From assembly GCA_963734595.1 (NCBI GenBank), contig CAVTHV010000031.1, forward strand, positions 23,155 to 87,154: 64,000 nt of DNA. Direction: 5' to 3'. The notes beneath the pieces are model-generated. The model was not told where the DNA came from. It ran no database searches and saw only the letters and a program-made list of their open reading frames with translations. How positions within the stretch are numbered: position 1 is the stretch's first letter; every line of letters begins with the position of its first letter. The stretch comes from CAKKQX01 sp963734595 (GTDB taxonomy: Bacteria > Pseudomonadota > Gammaproteobacteria > Burkholderiales > SG8-41). Shown here in pieces: positions 46,492 through 55,889 of this stretch. The translations under genes and the position numbers were made by a program.

Positions 46492-48224
46492 ATGGCAAAA
46501 AAGAAAAGTGGCATGCGCCGCGGTCTCACCGCATACGGCGACGAGGAATTTTCGCTGTTCCTGCGCAAGGCCTTCATCAAGGCGATGGGCTATACGGACG
46601 ACGCGCTCGAGCGTCCGATCATCGGCATTACCAATACTTTCAGCGGCTTCAATGCCTGCCACCGCAACGTGCCCGAATTGATCGAGGCGGTGAAGCGCGG
46701 CGTGATGCTCGCCGGCGGACTGCCGGTCGAGTTTCCGACGATCACGCTGCACGAGTCGTTCGCCTATCCGACCAGCATGTACCTGCGCAACCTGATGGCG
46801 ATCGACACCGAGGAGATGATCCGCGCGCAGCCGGTCGACGCGACGGTGCTGATCGGCGGTTGCGACAAGACGGTGCCGGCGCTGCTGATGGGCGCGGCGA
46901 GCGCCAACGTGCCGGCGATCATGCTGGTGACCGGCCCGATGATCACGGGCGATCACAAGGGCGAGCGGCTCGGCGCGTGCACCGACTGCCGCCGCTTCTG
47001 GGCGCGCTTTCGCGCCGGCGACATCTCGGAGCAGGAGATCGGCGAGGTCAACAACAAACTGGCGCCGAGCGCCGGCACCTGCATGGTGATGGGCACGGCC
47101 AGCACCATGGCGCTGTGCACCGAGGCGATGGGCATGATGCTGCCGGGCGGCGCGTGCACGCCGGCGGTGATGTCGGAGCGCCTGCGCCATGCCGAGGCGA
47201 GCGGCGCGCGCGCGGTGGCGCTGGCCAAGGAGCGGCTGACGCCGGACAAGATCATGACGCCCGACGCTTTCGAAAACGCGTTGCGGGTGCTGCTGGCGAT
47301 CGGCGGCTCGACCAATGCGATCGTGCATCTGGCGGCGATGGCGGGGCGGCTCGGCATCGAGATCGACCTCGACGCGTTCGACCGCATGGGGCGCGAGACG
47401 CCGGTGCTGGTCGATCTCAAGCCGACCGGCCAGCATTACATGGAGGACCTGGAGAAGGCGGGCGGGCTGGCGACTATCCTGCGGGAAATGAAGCCGCTGC
47501 TCAAACTCAAGGCCCTGACGGTGACCGGCAGGACGCTGGGCGAGAACATCGCGGCGGCGCCGCCCGGCTGGAAGCAGTCGGTGGTGCGGCCGTTCAAGGA
47601 CCCGATATTCAAGGGCGGCAGCATCGCGGTGCTGCGCGGCAACCTCGCCCCGGGCGGCGCGATCATCAAGCAGGCGGCGGCCACCCCGGCGCTGATGCAG
47701 CACGAAGGCCGTGCCGTCGTGTTCACGTCGCTCGAAGACCTGGCCGAGCGCATCGACGATCCGCAGCTCGATGTGAACGCCGGCGACATCCTCGTGCTGC
47801 AGAACGCGGGGCCGAAGGGCGCGCCGGGCATGCCGGAGGCGGGCTACCTGCCGATACCGAAAAAGCTTGCGGCGAAGGGCGTCAAGGACATGGTGCGGAT
47901 TTCGGATGCGCGCATGAGCGGCACGGCCTTCGGCGCCATCGTGCTGCACGTGACGCCGGAGTCCGCCATCGGCGGGCCGCTGGCGCTGGTGCGCAACGGC
48001 GACCGCATCCGGCTCGACGTCGCCGGACCGCAGCGCTCGAACTGCTGGTGCCGCAGGCGGAACTCGCGGCGCGGCGCAAGCAGTGGAAAAAACCGCGCGT
48101 CCGCAAAGACGATGCGCGCGGCTACCGCAAGCTCTTTCTCGACACGGTCACCCAGGCCGACCGCGGCTGCGACTTCGATTTTCTCTCTACACAGGGTACA
48201 ATCCGCATACCGCGCATACGGTAA
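46492..48224 (+). CDS. IlvD/EDD family dehydratase, [2Fe-2S] sugar-acid dehydratase type, frameshifted
   Basis: About 577 residues. The cluster cysteines fall at C56 (SGFNACHRNV), C124 (LIGGCDKTVP) and C197 (SAGTCMVMGTAS), the three-cysteine [2Fe-2S] set of L-arabinonate/D-xylonate-type dehydratases. IGITNTFSGFNACHRNVPEL and GGSTNAIVHLAAMAGRLGI are family blocks. One base is missing near 48033 (LDVAGPQ then ALELLVPQAELAARRKQW). Dehydroxy-acid dehydratase of branched-chain synthesis is a possible alternative, but length and N-terminus favour the sugar-acid branch. No Shine-Dalgarno before ATG 46492. Confidence 0.82.
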
Positions 48225-48288
48225 CGAATCTCGGGAAGCGGCACGCCCGGTGACTTTTTCTGTTTTGACAATCTGAGGTAACAGCAGC

Positions 48289-48756
48289 ATGCCCCGTTCT
48301 ACGCACAAGGCGCAGCGGCGTTTCGTCGTTCGCAGATCATCCATACACGGGCGCGGCGTGTTCGCGCTCACGCATATTCCCAAAGGCAGCAGGCTGATCG
48401 AATACATCGGCGAGCGCATCAGCCATGAGGTGGCCGATGCGCGCTACGCCGAGGAGCAGGAGAATTCCCCGCACACGATGCTGTTCGCGGTCGACGCCGA
48501 GACGGTCATCGATGCGACCCGGCGCGGCAACTCGGCGCGCTGGTTCAACCATTCGTGCGCGCCGAATTGCGAGGCGGTCGACGATGAAGGCCGGATTTTC
48601 ATCGAGACGACCCGCAGCGTTGCGCCCGGCGACGAGCTGACCTACGACTACAACCTGATCCTCGATGAGCCGCACACGCCGGCCATCAAGCGCGCGCATG
48701 CCTGCTACTGCGGCAAGCGGCGCTGCCGCGGGACGATACTCGGGAAAAAACGGTGA
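48289..48756 (+). CDS. SET domain protein lysine methyltransferase-like protein
   Basis: 155 residues, a single compact SET domain. RSSIHGRGVFALTHIPKGSR opens the fold, RWFNHSCAPNCEAV is the NHSC SAM/lysine channel motif, GDELTYDYNLIL holds the catalytic tyrosine, and CYCGKRRCRG is a post-SET-like cysteine cluster (CxCxxxxC). In eukaryotes SET enzymes methylate histones; bacterial ones are scattered, with few known targets. TTGACA (48265) and GAGGT precede ATG 48289. Confidence 0.87.
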   Translation: MPRSTHKAQRRFVVRRSSIHGRGVFALTHIPKGSRLIEYIGERISHEVADARYAEEQENSPHTMLFAVDAETVIDATRRGNSARWFNHSCAPNCEAVDDEGRIFIETTRSVAPGDELTYDYNLILDEPHTPAIKRAHACYCGKRRCRGTILGKKR

Positions 48757-48762
48757 TCTAAG

Positions 48763-48862
48763 CGGTGATGAGTGATGAGTGATAGTGGGTGATGAGAGTG
48801 AGACGGAAGGCGGTCTGATTCTGCCCATTACCACATCACTCATTACCCATAACCATCACTCC
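48763..48862. repeat. 7-nt GTGATGA arrays in inverted orientation
   Basis: GTGATGAGTGATGAGTGATA (48767-48786 region) on the left and the reverse-complement type CATCACTCATTACCCATAAC on the right (48833-48852). Forms an inverted pair between the SET and truncated haemoglobin genes. Confidence 0.6.
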
Positions 48863-49254
48863 GGCCGGTTGCGCATCCAGTCGGCCGTGCCGAAGAAAGC
48901 CTTGAGCAGGGCTTCGCGCAGCGTCTGCTCGACGCCGACATCCTCCATCGCCTGCAGCATGCAGGCGAGCCATGCGTCGCGCTCGGCGATGCCGATGGCG
49001 AACGGCAGATGCCGTGCCCGCAACATCGGGTGTCCGTATTTCTCGACGTAGAGTCCCGGGCCGCCCAGCCATCCCGACAGGAACATGAACAGCTTGTCGC
49101 GCGAGCCCGCGAGGTCCTGCGGGTGCAGCTTGCGGATGCCGTAGTATTCCGGGACGGTGTCCATCAGATCATAGAAGCGGTCGATCAGCCGCCGCAATCC
49201 GGCCTCGCCGCCGATCTGTTCGTAAGGCGTGGGTTTGTCGGCAGCGTCACTCAT
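48856..49254 (-). CDS. Group II truncated haemoglobin (trHbO)
   Basis: 132 residues. YEQIGGEAGLRRLIDRFYDL opens the 2-on-2 globin; the FLSGWLGGPGLYVEKYGHPM stretch carries the conserved distal/proximal features, and ERDAWLACMLQAME the heme pocket tryptophan typical of group II. Binds oxygen or NO. Its ATG overlaps the TGA of the EamA gene (ATGA), and eamA overlaps typA likewise, so it is the last gene of a three-gene operon. Confidence 0.88.
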   Translation of the reverse strand: MSDAADKPTPYEQIGGEAGLRRLIDRFYDLMDTVPEYYGIRKLHPQDLAGSRDKLFMFLSGWLGGPGLYVEKYGHPMLRARHLPFAIGIAERDAWLACMLQAMEDVGVEQTLREALLKAFFGTADWMRNRPE

Positions 49255-50135
49255 GCTGGAATCCGGGTGCGGTTGATCATGGCGACGCCGACGATGGCGA
49301 TGATCATGCCCGCTATCGCCAGCGATGACAGTATTTCATCGAATACCAGGTAAGCCATCAGCGCGGTGACCGCCGGCGTCAGGTAAAACAGGCTGGACAC
49401 CCGGGTGGCGGCGCCGCGGGCAATCAGCCGGAACAGCAGGGTGATGGCGCCCACCGACAGCACCAGCACCAGCCAGCCGAGCGCAAACAGGAATTCCCCG
49501 GTCCATTCGATGCGCATGGTCTCGGTCGCCCATGCCAGCGGCAGCAGCAGCACGAATGACGCGGCGAACTGGATCACCGAGCCGCTGCGCGCATCGAAAC
49601 GGGGGCAGTAGCGCTTCTGGTACAACGTGCCGAAGGTGATGCTGAGCAAGGCGATGAGCGCCAGCGCAAGGCTGACGGCAGTCATTCCGTGCAGCGACAT
49701 TTTCTGCCAGACCACGAGCGTGACCCCCGTCAGGCCCAGCGTGAATCCTATCCATTGTTGCGCAGAGACCCGCTCGCCCAACATGCGCCCGGCCACGGTT
49801 GCGGTGAGCAGCGGCTGGATGCCGACGATCAGCGCCACGACGCCTGCGGACATGCCCTGATGGATCGCGCTGAACACGCCGCCGAGATAGCCGGCCTGGA
49901 TCAGAATGCCGGCGATGGCGATATGCAGTGCATCACGCGGCGAGGCGGGCCAGGGCGCGCGCGCAAACAGGACGAGCGGGATCATGAGCGCCAGCACGCA
50001 GGTGAAGCGCAGCAGCAGGAAGGTCAGCGGTTCGGCGTAGGGCAGGCCGAGCTTGGCGCCGATGAAACCGCTGCTCCATAGCAGGACGAAGAGCGCCGGC
50101 GCAGCGAATGCGGCCGGTTCCGGCCGCGCGGTCAT
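49251..50135 (-). CDS. EamA/DMT superfamily transporter
   Basis: 294 residues with ten helices: two EamA repeats, the first around APALFVLLWSSGFIGAKLGL and the second around SLALALIALLSITFGTLYQK. Export of amino acids, purines or other metabolites is the family theme. The start ATG (50135) overlaps the typA stop (50132) and its stop overlaps the haemoglobin start. Confidence 0.82.
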   Translation of the reverse strand: MTARPEPAAFAAPALFVLLWSSGFIGAKLGLPYAEPLTFLLLRFTCVLALMIPLVLFARAPWPASPRDALHIAIAGILIQAGYLGGVFSAIHQGMSAGVVALIVGIQPLLTATVAGRMLGERVSAQQWIGFTLGLTGVTLVVWQKMSLHGMTAVSLALALIALLSITFGTLYQKRYCPRFDARSGSVIQFAASFVLLLPLAWATETMRIEWTGEFLFALGWLVLVLSVGAITLLFRLIARGAATRVSSLFYLTPAVTALMAYLVFDEILSSLAIAGMIIAIVGVAMINRTRIPA

Positions 50136-51952
50136 GCAGCGGCGCGTGAAGCGCGTTTGCGCTCGTGTTCCAGCAGATAGCGCTTGCGGATGCGGATCGA
50201 CTTCGGCGTGATCTCGACCAGCTCGTCGTCGGCGATGAATTCCACCGCTTTCTCGAGCGTGAGTTCGATCGCCGGCACGAGGCGCACCGCCTCGTCCGTG
50301 CCGGAGGCGCGCACGTTGGTCAGCTGCTTGCCCTTGATCGGGTTGACCACGAGGTCGTTGTCGCGCGAGTGGATGCCGATCACCATGCCCTCGTACAGCG
50401 CGTCGCCGGGGGAGACGAACATGCGGCCGCGCTCCTGCAGTTTCCACAGCGCGTAGGCGACGGCGTTGCCGTTGTCCTGGCTGATCAGCACGCCGTTGCG
50501 GCGCTCTTCCATGTCGCCCTTCACCGGACCGTAGTCGTCGAACACATGGCTTGCGAGCCCGGTGCCGCGCGTGAGCGTGAGGAACTCGCCCTGGAAGCCG
50601 ATCAGGCCCCGCGCCGGAATGCGGTATTCGAGCCGCACGCGGCCCTTGCTGTCGGACTGCATGTCCTGCAGATCGCCGCGGCGGCGGCCGAGTTCTTCCA
50701 TCACCGCGCCCTGGTGGGTTTCTTCGACGTCGACCGTAAGCAGTTCGTAGGGCTCGTGTTTCACGCCGTCCACGGTTTTCATCACCACGCGCGGGCGGCC
50801 GACGGCCATTTCATAGCCTTCCCGGCGCATGGTTTCGAGCAGAATGGTCAGATGCAGTTCGCCGCGCCCGGAGACCACGAAGGTGTCGGAGTCGGCGGTG
50901 AATTCCACTTTCAGCGCGACGTTCGACTGCAGTTCGCGTTCCAGGCGCTCGCGCAGCTGGCGGCTGGTCACGTACTTGCCTTCCTTGCCGGCGAGCGGCG
51001 AGGTGTTGACCATGAAGTTCATGGTCAGCGTCGGCTCGTCGACTCTCAGCAACGGAAACGCCACAAGCGTGGCGGGATCGCACAGCGTGACGCCGATGCC
51101 CACTTCCTCGATGCCGTTGACCAGCACGATGTCGCCCGCCTCGGCTTCGTCGACGGCGGTGCGCTCCAGGCCCTTGAACACCAGGACCTGGTTGACTTTG
51201 GCAATCTTGGGCGCGGTGTCCTCCGGGCCGTGCATCACCGCGACCAGCTGGCCGGCGCGCAAGCGTCCGTGGGCGATGCGGCCGATGCCGATGCGGCCGA
51301 CGAAACTGGAATAGTCGAGCGAGCAGATCTGCAACTGCAGCGGCGCGTCGGGATCCGCGGCGCGCACCGGCACGTATTTGAGTATGGCGTCGAACAGCGG
51401 CCGCAAGTCGGTGCCCGGCTTGTCATGTTCCAGCGTCGCCCAGCCCTGCAGCGCCGAGGCGTAGACCACCGGAAAATCGAGCTGCTCCTCGCTGGCGCCG
51501 AGCTTGTCGAACAGATCGAAGGTCTGGTTGAGCACCCACTCCGGACGCGCGCCCGGGCGGTCGATCTTGTTGATGACCACGATCGGCTTCAGTCCCAGCG
51601 CCAGCGCCTTGCGGGTGACGAAACGCGTCTGCGGCATCGGGCCTTCGACCGCGTCCACCAGCAGCAGCACGCTGTCCACCATCGACAGCACGCGCTCGAC
51701 CTCGCCGCCGAAATCGGCGTGGCCGGGGGTGTCGACGATGTTGATGTGCGTGCCTTCGTACTGCACCGCGCAGTTCTTGGCGAGGATCGTGATCCCGCGC
51801 TCCTTTTCCAGGTCGTTCGAATCCATCACGCGCTCGACCAGATGCTGGTGCGCGGCGAAGGTGCCGGATTGGCGCAGCAGCTTGTCGACCAGCGTGGTTT
51901 TGCCGTGGTCGACGTGGGCGATGATGGCGATATTGCGAATCGAGCGTGACAT
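50132..51952 (-). CDS. typA: GTP-binding protein TypA/BipA
   Basis: 606 residues. G1 AHVDHGKTTL, G3 DTPGHADFGGE, G4 NKIDRPGARP, and the specific NTSPLAGKEGKYVTSRQLRE. This ribosome-associated translational GTPase affects growth at low temperature and stress. Start MSRSIRNIAIIAHVDHGKTT at 51952 preceded by AAGG. First gene of the typA-eamA-trHbO operon. TACAAT at 51983-51988 is the likely -10. Confidence 0.93.
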   Translation of the reverse strand: MSRSIRNIAIIAHVDHGKTTLVDKLLRQSGTFAAHQHLVERVMDSNDLEKERGITILAKNCAVQYEGTHINIVDTPGHADFGGEVERVLSMVDSVLLLVDAVEGPMPQTRFVTRKALALGLKPIVVINKIDRPGARPEWVLNQTFDLFDKLGASEEQLDFPVVYASALQGWATLEHDKPGTDLRPLFDAILKYVPVRAADPDAPLQLQICSLDYSSFVGRIGIGRIAHGRLRAGQLVAVMHGPEDTAPKIAKVNQVLVFKGLERTAVDEAEAGDIVLVNGIEEVGIGVTLCDPATLVAFPLLRVDEPTLTMNFMVNTSPLAGKEGKYVTSRQLRERLERELQSNVALKVEFTADSDTFVVSGRGELHLTILLETMRREGYEMAVGRPRVVMKTVDGVKHEPYELLTVDVEETHQGAVMEELGRRRGDLQDMQSDSKGRVRLEYRIPARGLIGFQGEFLTLTRGTGLASHVFDDYGPVKGDMEERRNGVLISQDNGNAVAYALWKLQERGRMFVSPGDALYEGMVIGIHSRDNDLVVNPIKGKQLTNVRASGTDEAVRLVPAIELTLEKAVEFIADDELVEITPKSIRIRKRYLLEHERKRASRAAA

Positions 51953-51982
51953 GAATCCGCCTTGGGCGTTTAAAGGGGCGCG

Positions 51983-51988
51983 ATTGTA
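51983..51988 (-). promoter_or_regulatory. Candidate -10 box of typA
   Basis: TACAAT on the minus strand 31-36 nt before ATG 51952; TGAACT 17 nt farther is a weak -35. Confidence 0.4.
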
Positions 51989-51994
51989 ACACAT

Positions 51995-52345
51995 TAAGCG
52001 TTGCTAGTTCATTGAATTTCCGGCATTTGCGTTCGGATGCGGATCGCGGGCGGCGCGCGTCCGGCCGCTCGCGGCGATCGGGCGTTTCAGAAAAAAAGCT
52101 CGCATATTTCTTCGGGTTATCTGTATAGTGCGACCACCTCGAGGCAGCCCGGGTTCAATCCAGGCTGCGTAAGTTTCGAGTTGCATCTGTCCCTGACCCC
52201 TTCGTTTTCAGCTTCCTTCTCCGAATAGCTGCTTCCGCCACGGTTAGCGACGATACCCGTGCGCCGGCGGCATGTGCCTGCCTTTGCAGCTGTGGTTTTG
52301 CCTGCGCGTTTGTTGTTCTGCATTACATTTAAGAAGGCATTATCG
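51995..52345 (+). promoter_or_regulatory. Long leader of the DEAD-box helicase gene
   Basis: No gene in this 350-nt gap. TATAGT at 52124-52129 is a good -10 box; downstream GCAGCC pairs with GGCTGC around CGGGTTCAATCCA (52145-52169), a T-arm-like hairpin but not a tRNA. A leader of about 210 nt before ATG 52346 would fit the long untranslated regions of cold-induced helicase genes. Confidence 0.4.
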
Positions 52346-53626
52346 ATGTTATTTGAATCTCTGAATCTGAATCCCGCCATCGTGCAGGCGCTGACCGCGT
52401 CAGGCTATACCGAACCGACACCCGTGCAGGCCCAGGCGATCCCCGAAGCGATCGCCGGCCACGACCTGATGTGTTCGGCGCCGACCGGCACCGGCAAGAC
52501 CGCGGCTTTCGTGCTGCCCGCGCTGCAGCGCCTGGCGCAACCCGCCAAACCCGGCCGCGGTCCGCGCGTGCTGGTGCTGACGCCGACGCGCGAGCTCGCG
52601 CTGCAGGTGACCGGCGCTGTCGAGAAATACAGCAAGTTCATGGGCCGCGTCCGCACCGGCACCGTGCTCGGCGGCATGCCGTACCCGAAGCAGCGCAAGC
52701 TGCTCGAATCGCCGCTCGACATCCTGGTTGCGACCCCCGGCCGCCTGATCGACTTCATCGACCAGGGCAAGGTCGATTTTTCGCGGCTTGAACTGCTCGT
52801 GCTCGACGAAGCCGACCGCATGCTCGACATGGGTTTCATCGAGCCGGTCGAGAAAATCGCCGGCCGCCACGCCCGCCGGACGCCAGGTGCTGCTGTTTTC
52901 GGCGACGCTCGACGGCAATATCGCGAAGCTCGCCCGCACGCTGCTGCGCAACCCCAAACTGATCGAGGTTGCCGCACCCAGGACGAGCCATGAGAACATC
53001 GAGCAGCGCCTGCATCACGTCGACGACGGCAGCCACAAGCGGAAACTGCTCGATCATCTGCTCGCCGATACCGAGCTGAACCAGGCGATCGTGTTCACCT
53101 CCACCAAGCGCGGCGCCGACAAGCTGGCAGGGGACCTTCACGGTCAGCGGCCATTCGGCAGCGGCGCTGCACGGCGACATGAACCAGTCGCAGCGCAACC
53201 GCACGCTGTCCAGGCTGCGCAGCGGCAACGTGCGCGTGCTGGTGGCGACCGACGTCGCCGCGCGCGGCATCGACGTTCAGACGCATCACGCACGTGATCA
53301 ACTACGACCTGCCGAAGGTCGCGGAAGACTACGTGCACCGCATCGGCCGCACCGGCCGCGCGGGCGCGACCGGCATCGCGATTTCGTTTGCGGCGCCGGA
53401 CGACAGGTCGCAACTGCGGCAGATCGAACGCTTCACCGGCAACCAGATCGAGGTGCACGTGGTGCCGGGTCTGGAACCGAAGGCGAAAGCGCGCGGTGAT
53501 TTTTCTTCCGCCGGCCGCAAACCGTACCGCGGACAGAACGACAACCGCCGTCCTTCCAGCGGCGCGCCGGCGCGCCGGAATTCGGGCGGCGGCTTCGGGA
53601 ACCGGGCAGGCCGCTCGTATTCCTGA
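52346..53626 (+). CDS. rhlE: DEAD-box RNA helicase (RhlE type), three frameshifts
   Basis: About 425 residues. Q motif before SAPTGTGKTAAFVLPALQRL (motif I), PTRELALQV (Ia), VLDEADRMLDMGF (II, DEAD), FSATL (III), VLVATDVAARGIDV (V) and HRIGRTGR (VI). Three single-base insertions break it: near 52872 (KIA then AATPAGRQ), near 53133 (GDLH then VSGHSAA) and near 53292 (VQT then ITHVINYD). C-terminal tail is Arg/Gly/Ser-rich (RRPSSGAPARRNSGGGFGN). RhlE-like helicases remodel RNA, often in the cold. Paralogue identity (RhlE, DbpA, SrmB) is best guess. Confidence 0.82.
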
Positions 53627-53652
53627 GCATAGCAACGGCTTACGTCGCACAC

Positions 53653-53686
53653 ATCCCCCTGCGCCGCAAGGTGCAGGGGGATTTTT
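53653..53686 (+). terminator. Rho-independent terminator of the helicase gene
   Basis: ATCCCCCTGCGCC, GCAA tetraloop, GGTGCAGGGGGAT, then TTTTT: a 13-bp stem with one G-U pair, followed by a T-run. Textbook. Confidence 0.95.
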
Positions 53687-53786
53687 ACGTACGCGGCAGC
53701 CTGTTGTTATCCGGGGCGCGGACGGCAGTCAATTGACACTGCGGCTGCCCGCACCTATCCTGATTTTTTAATTCCGCAGTTCTGTC

Positions 53787-54961
53787 ATGACAGTTTCAAA
53801 TACCGCGCCGGTCAGCATCGACATGATCCGCAGGCTGGTCGGTTTTCCCACCGTCAGCCGGGATTCGAACCTCGCGCTCATTCATTTCGCGCGCGATTGT
53901 CTGAAAGCGCTCGATGCGGACGTGCGTCTGACTTTCGACGACGGGCGGCGCAAGGCCAATCTGTTCGCGACGCTGGGTCCGCGCGGCGACGGCGGCATCG
54001 TGCTGTCCGGGCATACCGACGTGGTTCCGGTCGACGGCCAGGCGTGGGACAGCGACCCGTTCGAACTCGTCGAGAAAAACGGCAGGCTTTACGGCCGCGG
54101 CACCGCGGACATGAAAAGCTTCATCGCGGTGGCGCTCGCGCTGGCGCCGCAGTTCGTCGAACGCGGACTGAAGACCCCGCTGCATTTCGCGTTTTCGTAT
54201 GACGAGGAAGTCGGCTGCCTCGGCGTCGGGCGCCTGCTCGAGGACCTGGCCCTGGCCGGCATCCGGCCGCAATCCTGCATCGTCGGCGAGCCGACGATGA
54301 TGAAACCGGTGATCGCGCACAAGGGCAAGCACAGCTACCGCTGCACGGTGCACGGACTGGCCTGCCATTCCGCGTATGCGCCGCAGGGCGTCAACGCGGT
54401 GGAGGCGGCGGCGGAGGCGGTGGCCTATCTCAAGCGCATGGCGCGGCGGCATCGCGATAACGGGCCGTTCGACAGGAATTTCGACGTCGCGCACACGACG
54501 ATCCAGACCGGCGTCATCCGCGGCGGCACCGCGCTCAATATCGTGCCGCAGGAATGCGTGTTCGATTTCGAGTTCCGGCACCTGCCGGGCGACGATCCCG
54601 ACGCGCTGCTGCGGGAATTCAGGCAATACGTCGAAACCAATATCGAGCCCGAGATGCGCGCCGTGCATCCGGAGGCGGGTTTTGAAATCGAATTCCTGTC
54701 CGAAATTCCGTGCGCTCGACACCGGCATGGAGACCGAGATCGTGGCGCTGGCGCAGGAATTGTCGGGCAATGCGGGGATCGGCAAGGTGTCGTTCGGCAC
54801 CGAAGGCGCGCAGTTCCAGCGCGCCGCGCATTCCCGCCGTGATCTGCGGTCCGGGCTCGATCGAGCAGGCGCACAAGCCGAACGAGTTCGTGACGGTGGA
54901 TCAGGTCATGCAGTGCGAAGCGTTCATGGGGCGGTTGATGGAGCGGATTTGCAAAGGTTGA
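53787..54961 (+). CDS. argE: Acetylornithine deacetylase, two frameshifts
   Basis: About 390 residues. M20 metallopeptidase: GHTDVVPVDGQAWDSDPF (metal histidine/aspartate), YGRGTADMKSF (bridging aspartate), YDEEVGCLGVGRL (catalytic Glu pair), FGTEGAQFQRA (late Glu), and the C-terminal PGSIEQAHKPNEFV. Removes acetyl from N-acetylornithine in arginine synthesis. An extra T near 54716 (SEIP then ALDTGMETEIV) and an extra base near 54829 (FQRA then GIPAVICGPG) interrupt the frame. ArgE is the best call by the SEQAHKPNE-type ending; dipeptidases are less likely. Confidence 0.85.
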
Positions 54962-55170
54962 ACCGCCAAGAAAAGATCAAAAACAAAGATTGAACCGCCA
55001 AGACGCCAAGACGCCAAGAAGAACAAAAGCGGAGACACAGAGGACACAGAGGACACAGAGGAAAAACAAAGTCACTCAATCACTTAATCACCAATTACGA
55101 TTCCCGATTCACGATTTACCATTCACGGCTTTTTGAACCGCCAAGACGCCAAGACGCCAAGAAAGACAGG
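54962..55170 (+). repeat. Composite modular repeat (9-nt families with linker)
   Basis: Begins AACCGCCAAGA, then GAACCGCCAAGACGCCAAGA with a further 9-nt unit, the linker GAACAAAAGCGGAG, and ACACAGAGG units, then AATCACTTAATCACC, a GTGAATC-type stretch on the minus sense (CCCGATTCACGATTTACC) and a second CCGCCAAGACGCCAAGACG block ending at 55170. It is the clearest copy of the shared composite order. Confidence 0.85.
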
Positions 55171-55180
55171 CTTGGCGAGG

Positions 55181-55190
55181 TCCGACCCGG
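55181..55190 (+). repeat. Short direct repeat left of the CDF-like gene
   Basis: TCCGACCCGG followed by GTGGTTTAATT. The same decamer occurs at 55860-55869, followed by TTAATTTAAG. The two copies flank the lower-GC gene. Confidence 0.45.
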
Positions 55191-55236
55191 GTGGTTTAAT
55201 TGATTAGTGGCTAATGTTCGCAAGGAGGTTTTTCGA

Positions 55237-55854
55237 ATGAGCGGTTGTTGCAATGACAATTGTTCTTTAGATGCCCTTCGTGAAAGGCAACGGGGAACAC
55301 TAAAAATTGTTCTCGGCGTCAACGCCGTCATGTTCCTGGTTATTGTCGTGGCCGCACTTTATGGCAGGTCGACCGCACTGCTGGCCGACAGCGTTGATAA
55401 CCTTGGAGATGCCCTGACCTATGCTCTTAGTTTGTACGCGGTTTCGCGGGGCGCTACAGCCAAGGCCAAGGTCGCGTTGTTCAAGGGCGGGCTTATCTTC
55501 CTGGCTGCTTGCGCCGTGGCTGCCCAAATTGCCTACAAGCTTCTTGTTCCCAGCATCCCCGTCTTCGAAGTGATGGGCGCGTTCAGCCTTCTCGGCCTCG
55601 CGGCAAATTCCTTTTGTCTTTACCTGCTTTGGAGGCATCGCCACGAAGATGTGAATATGAGTTCTGTGTGGGAGTGTTCGAGAAACGACATCGCATCGAA
55701 CCTCTCGGTTTTTGTGGCGGCGGGCGCAGTTTGGCTGACCGGTTCAGGCTGGCCGGACATCCTGGTCGCGCTGGGCCTTCTCTCGCTCTTTCTGCGATCT
55801 TCGATCCGCGTCATTTCGTCTGCCAGGGCGGAGCTCCGTGCGGCAGCGACTTAG
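55237..55854 (+). CDS. Cation diffusion facilitator-like membrane protein
   Basis: 205 residues from ATG 55237, which has AAGGAGG 8 nt upstream. Starts MSGCCNDNCSLDALRERQRG, then about five membrane helices. The helix-2 segment LLADSVDNLGDALTYALSLY matches the CDF (cation efflux) DxxxD metal site, and NDIASNLSVFVAAG is the second half, with a shortened C-terminus. Base composition is visibly lower in GC than its neighbours, and it sits between copies of TCCGACCCGG, both suggestive of acquisition. Metal identity is unknown. Confidence 0.65.
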   Translation: MSGCCNDNCSLDALRERQRGTLKIVLGVNAVMFLVIVVAALYGRSTALLADSVDNLGDALTYALSLYAVSRGATAKAKVALFKGGLIFLAACAVAAQIAYKLLVPSIPVFEVMGAFSLLGLAANSFCLYLLWRHRHEDVNMSSVWECSRNDIASNLSVFVAAGAVWLTGSGWPDILVALGLLSLFLRSSIRVISSARAELRAAAT

Positions 55855-55859
55855 CGTGA

Positions 55860-55869
55860 TCCGACCCGG
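55860..55869 (+). repeat. Short direct repeat right of the CDF-like gene
   Basis: TCCGACCCGG, identical to 55181-55190, with similar A/T-rich sequence after it. Confidence 0.45.
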
Positions 55870-55889
55870 TTAATTTAAGAAGTCTATAA

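Noticed and set aside
46468..47949. 493-residue open frame opposite the IlvD/EDD gene
   Set aside because: Arg/His-rich shadow with no recognisable fold.
50165..51949. 594-residue open frame opposite typA
   Set aside because: Mirror of typA caused by high GC; composition is His/Gln/Arg-rich with no domain.
52145..52169. tRNA-like segment CGGGTTCAATCC
   Set aside because: It resembles a T-arm, but no acceptor stem, D-arm or anticodon stem can be built around it; it is a simple hairpin of the helicase leader.
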